From Halosimplex litoreum (GTDB lineage: Archaea; Halobacteriota; Halobacteria; Halobacteriales; Haloarculaceae): 64,000 nt of DNA. The notes beneath the pieces are model-generated. The model saw only the letters and a list, made by a program, of their open reading frames with translations. It did not search any database and was not told the DNA's origin. The stretch's first letter is position 1, and the number at the start of each line of letters is the position of its first letter. Both the position numbers and the translations under genes were made by a program. Positions 61,709 to 64,000 of this stretch are shown in pieces. The DNA is taken from contig NZ_CP065856.1 in NCBI RefSeq assembly GCF_016065055.1, positions 2,727,836 through 2,791,835 of the forward strand, in the 5' to 3' direction.

Positions 61709-62875
61709 TCAGGGCCCGCTTGGCACGCGCGGCGGTTCGCAGTCCGAAGACGTGTTCTGGCCGTCGACGAGGATCGCCGTCTGGAACGAGCAGTCGTACA
61801 CCGTGGCCGAGTCGCGGGGGATCCGCAGCGAGTCGCCGGTCACGGGGTTGGCGAGGACGAGCTGGACCCGCGACTCGACGGTCGTCCGCTCGCCGTTGCG
61901 GACGTGGCTGGTGAACCACTCGTCGACGCGGTCGTTGTCCATCGTCACCGCGAAGGCGACCTCCCGCGTCTCGTTCGGCCCTATCAACAGCGGCGATTCG
62001 GCGTTGCGCGCCGAGAGCGACCCGCCGTCGGCCTCGAACGTCGGGACGTCGTTCAGGTCGATGCTGACGCCGATCCCCTCCGGTGAGCCCGGTACGGGCA
62101 CGTCGCCGGGGTTGTGGACCCGCATGTGGAAGACGACGGTCGTCCGGTTCGCCGTCACCTCGCCCCAGGTGGCCCAGCCGCGTTCGATCTCGTAGCCGAC
62201 GGTGAGACTCCCGGTCTCGCTCAGTCCGGTGCCTTCCAACAGCGAGTCGGACGCCTCGCCCGCGCCGACCGACCGCGTGTAGGTGCCGCTGGTCCGGTTG
62301 GCCGAGGCCGACAGCGAGTCGATCACCGGCGTCGACTCCGTCAGCATCGTTCGGTTCCGGTGGACGTCGTAGGTCACCGGGAGCGGCGTATCGACGCGGA
62401 GCGTCGCGTTGGCGTCGACGGCGACGGTCTCGTTGCTCCGGACGTATCTCACCCACCAGTCCGCCAGGCGGTCGTTCAGCACGTCCGTCCGCAACTGCTC
62501 GGTGCTGTTGCCCCTCGGGACGGTGATGTTCGACTTCGTCCCCTCAGCGAGCAACACGTCGTTGAGAGAGATGTCGTAATCGGCGGTGACCGTGTCGCCG
62601 AGCGAGACGCCGACGGGGTTCGGGTTGTTCACCCACACGGTCGTGACGATCTCCGTGCGCTCGTCGGTCACTTCCCCCCAGTCGCCGCGGTCGACCAGCC
62701 CCGCGCTCGGCGCCCCGACGATGCCGAGCAGGTACAGCAGGACGAACAGCCCCACCAGCGCGCCCAGTCCGGTGGCGATCCTCCGCGGCCAGGTGCCGAC
62801 GAGCGCGGCGAGTCGCGACCTCCAGCCCCCCTCCGCGCTCTCCGCTCCCGAACCCGCCGGACCAGCCTCTGACAT
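61709..62875 (-). CDS. LEA14/WHy-type membrane-anchored protein
   Basis: 388 residues from ATG 62875. After a cytoplasmic stretch, one membrane helix (IATGLGALVGLFVLLYLLGI) anchors an outside domain with two LEA type 2 (WHy) repeats: EIVTTVWVNNPNPVGVSLGD and RTTVVFHMRVHNPGDVPVPG, each followed by beta strands. WHy domains are linked to desiccation and stress tolerance in plants and bacteria. Function here is inferred. The gene is convergent with the Cys-pair membrane gene (28-base gap). Confidence 0.85.
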   Translation of the reverse strand: MSEAGPAGSGAESAEGGWRSRLAALVGTWPRRIATGLGALVGLFVLLYLLGIVGAPSAGLVDRGDWGEVTDERTEIVTTVWVNNPNPVGVSLGDTVTADYDISLNDVLLAEGTKSNITVPRGNSTEQLRTDVLNDRLADWWVRYVRSNETVAVDANATLRVDTPLPVTYDVHRNRTMLTESTPVIDSLSASANRTSGTYTRSVGAGEASDSLLEGTGLSETGSLTVGYEIERGWATWGEVTANRTTVVFHMRVHNPGDVPVPGSPEGIGVSIDLNDVPTFEADGGSLSARNAESPLLIGPNETREVAFAVTMDNDRVDEWFTSHVRNGERTTVESRVQLVLANPVTGDSLRIPRDSATVYDCSFQTAILVDGQNTSSDCEPPRVPSGP

Positions 62876-62979
62876 GACTGGACGGACAGATAGCGTCGAG
62901 CGGATAAACGCTGGCGATCGGATCCGAACGGGTTCGGGCGGCGGTTCGACGGGCCCCCGGAGCGGCGACCGCGCGACCG

Positions 62980-63261
62980 CTACAGGATCGAGTAGGCCGC
63001 GGCGGTCGTCAGCGCGAGCGCGACGAACAGCCCGCCGAGGAACAGGTAGGTGACCGACCGGGGTTCCCACCGGAGGTGCATGTAGTAGGTCGCGACGAAC
63101 GTCGCCTTGACGAACGAGAGGACGAGGATGACGCCGAACGCCGTCCAGTAGGTCCCCGGTGCGTCGAAGTCGACCATGCCCGTCCGCTCGACGACCGCCT
63201 GCGTCGTCGACAGGCCCATCAGTACCACGAATATCGCCGTGTACAGTTTGAATCGTGCCAT
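62980..63261 (-). CDS. coxD: Cytochrome c oxidase subunit IV-like
   Basis: 93 residues, three helices: FKLYTAIFVVLMGLSTTQAVV, YWTAFGVILVLSFVKATFVA and SVTYLFLGGLFVALALTTAA, with the conserved ATYYMHLRWEPR in the middle. It matches the bacterial/archaeal caa3/quinol oxidase subunit IV family. The ATG is at 63261, three bases from the coxC stop region, in one operon with it. Confidence 0.88.
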   Translation of the reverse strand: MARFKLYTAIFVVLMGLSTTQAVVERTGMVDFDAPGTYWTAFGVILVLSFVKATFVATYYMHLRWEPRSVTYLFLGGLFVALALTTAAAYSIL

Positions 63262-63263
63262 GA

Positions 63264-64000
63264 TTACAGGATGTAGAACAGCGGGAACAGGAACAGCCAG
63301 ACGATGTCGACGAAGTGCCAGTACAGCCCGAAGTACTCGATGCTGGAGTCGTCGTCGAGGTACGCGCCCCGCCAGGCCCGCGGGATCATGTACAGCAGCA
63401 TGATCAACCCGACGACGACGTGGGCGCCGTGGAGTCCGGTCGTCAGGTAGAACGTCGAGGAGGCGACGTTCGTCCCCACGTTCCAGCCGTTCGGGAACGC
63501 GTCCGTCGAGACGTGGAACAGGTGCTGCCACTCCAGGCCCTTGTTGATCAGGAAGCCGACGCCGAGCAACCAGGTCACCGAGAGGCTCGCGACCACGCCC
63601 CGTCTGGAGTTCCGGTGGGCGGCCACCAGCGAGAGCACGACTGCGAAACTGCTCGCCAGCAGCAGGTACGTGTTGACGAGCCCGGGGAACGTGACGTGCG
63701 CTTCGGGAACGAACTCGTGGTGCCAGTGGATCCAGCCGTTGGCGACCCGCAGGAACAGGTACGAGCCGATGAACCCGCCGAACAACACCACGTCGGAGGC
63801 GAGGAACGTCCACATCCCCAGCTTCATGTTCTCGACGCCGCCGAACGGCCACTGCTCGGCGACCGTCGGTTCGGGCACGTAGAACGACTCGCTGGCGAAG
63901 CCGACGAACCCGACGGCGCTCAGGAGACCCCCGACCGCGGTCAGTCCGAGATAGGCACCGCCGCTCTGGATCCCCGAGACGCCGAGGAAGGTGAGGAAGC
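63264..64000 (-). CDS. coxC: Cytochrome c oxidase subunit III, 5' end beyond window
   Basis: Heme-copper oxidase subunit III. At least 240 residues are visible and the frame is open to the window edge at 64000, so the true start is outside. The visible part starts FLTFLGVSGIQSGGAYLGLT, has EPTVAEQWPFGGVENMKLGM and then seven-helix features: FLINKGLEWQHLF, GLHGAHVVVGLIMLLY and YWHFVDIVWLFLFPLFYIL. These are the conserved subunit III signatures. The GTG at 63878 is an internal Val in the subunit III fold, not the start. Followed directly by coxD. Confidence 0.9.
   Translation of the reverse strand, partial: FLTFLGVSGIQSGGAYLGLTAVGGLLSAVGFVGFASESFYVPEPTVAEQWPFGGVENMKLGMWTFLASDVVLFGGFIGSYLFLRVANGWIHWHHEFVPEAHVTFPGLVNTYLLLASSFAVVLSLVAAHRNSRRGVVASLSVTWLLGVGFLINKGLEWQHLFHVSTDAFPNGWNVGTNVASSTFYLTTGLHGAHVVVGLIMLLYMIPRAWRGAYLDDDSSIEYFGLYWHFVDIVWLFLFPLFYIL

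Overview
The window is a high-GC, acidic-proteome chromosome segment. Asp/Glu-rich proteins, twin-arginine lipoprotein signals, leaderless genes behind archaeal TATA boxes, CarS and Dph6, and several haloarchaea-only protein families place it in the Halobacteria (class). The genus cannot be fixed from the sequence alone. I see no rRNA, tRNA, CRISPR array, complete insertion sequence or prophage. About 66 genes are supported. Both edge genes are cut: an SDR oxidoreductase on the left and cytochrome c oxidase subunit III on the right.

Layout. 1-11 kb: SDR, MFS transporter, thiE, an XPD/DinG-like Fe-S helicase with a Ser/Gly/Arg tail, a Tat lipoprotein, a PAS histidine kinase, a YkgJ-type cysteine-cluster protein and an NmrA-like protein. 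11-14 kb: DUF5786- and DUF5784-like proteins, Hsp20, zinc-ribbon membrane protein. 13.7-16.5 kb: a small accessory patch with an HTH protein that looks truncated, a MarR-like/PemK-MazF-like pair whose toxin is interrupted by an amber codon, a Doc-like fossil, and a VapB-like antitoxin whose vapC is cut after about nine codons. It surrounds an intact class-V aminotransferase. 16.7-29.7 kb: ligA, an ABC exporter, membrane proteins, an aldo/keto reductase, uvrC with an unusual insertion, and cbiE-cobB of cobalamin synthesis. 29.9-38 kb: two alpha/beta hydrolases, an HTH-10 regulator, a MOSC protein and two tandem secreted PQQ-type beta-propellers. 38-44 kb: class I ribonucleotide reductase (nrdB, nrdA) and uvrB. 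44-50 kb: secreted calcium-repeat metalloprotease, rubrerythrin-like protein, mannonate-dehydratase-type enolase-superfamily enzyme, Tat lipoprotein, ThuA-like protein, tiny zinc finger. 50-60 kb: dph6, HTH-CBS regulator, DUF502, proline dehydrogenase, carS, an amidohydrolase, GNAT, M23-like protein, lipoate ligase and dihydroorotase. 60-64 kb: membrane proteins and LEA14-like protein beside coxD and coxC.

Most of the window is ordinary housekeeping. The parts worth a second look are the toxin-antitoxin fossils at 13.7-16.5 kb, the palindromic element family that seems to have entered uvrC in frame and clusters upstream of uvrB, a promoter-like site in a convergent gap at 29.8 kb, and a nuclease-like motif in the DUF5784-like protein. 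I did not find a clear complete novel defence or metabolic system. Membrane-segment counts, domain limits and promoter calls were made by eye.
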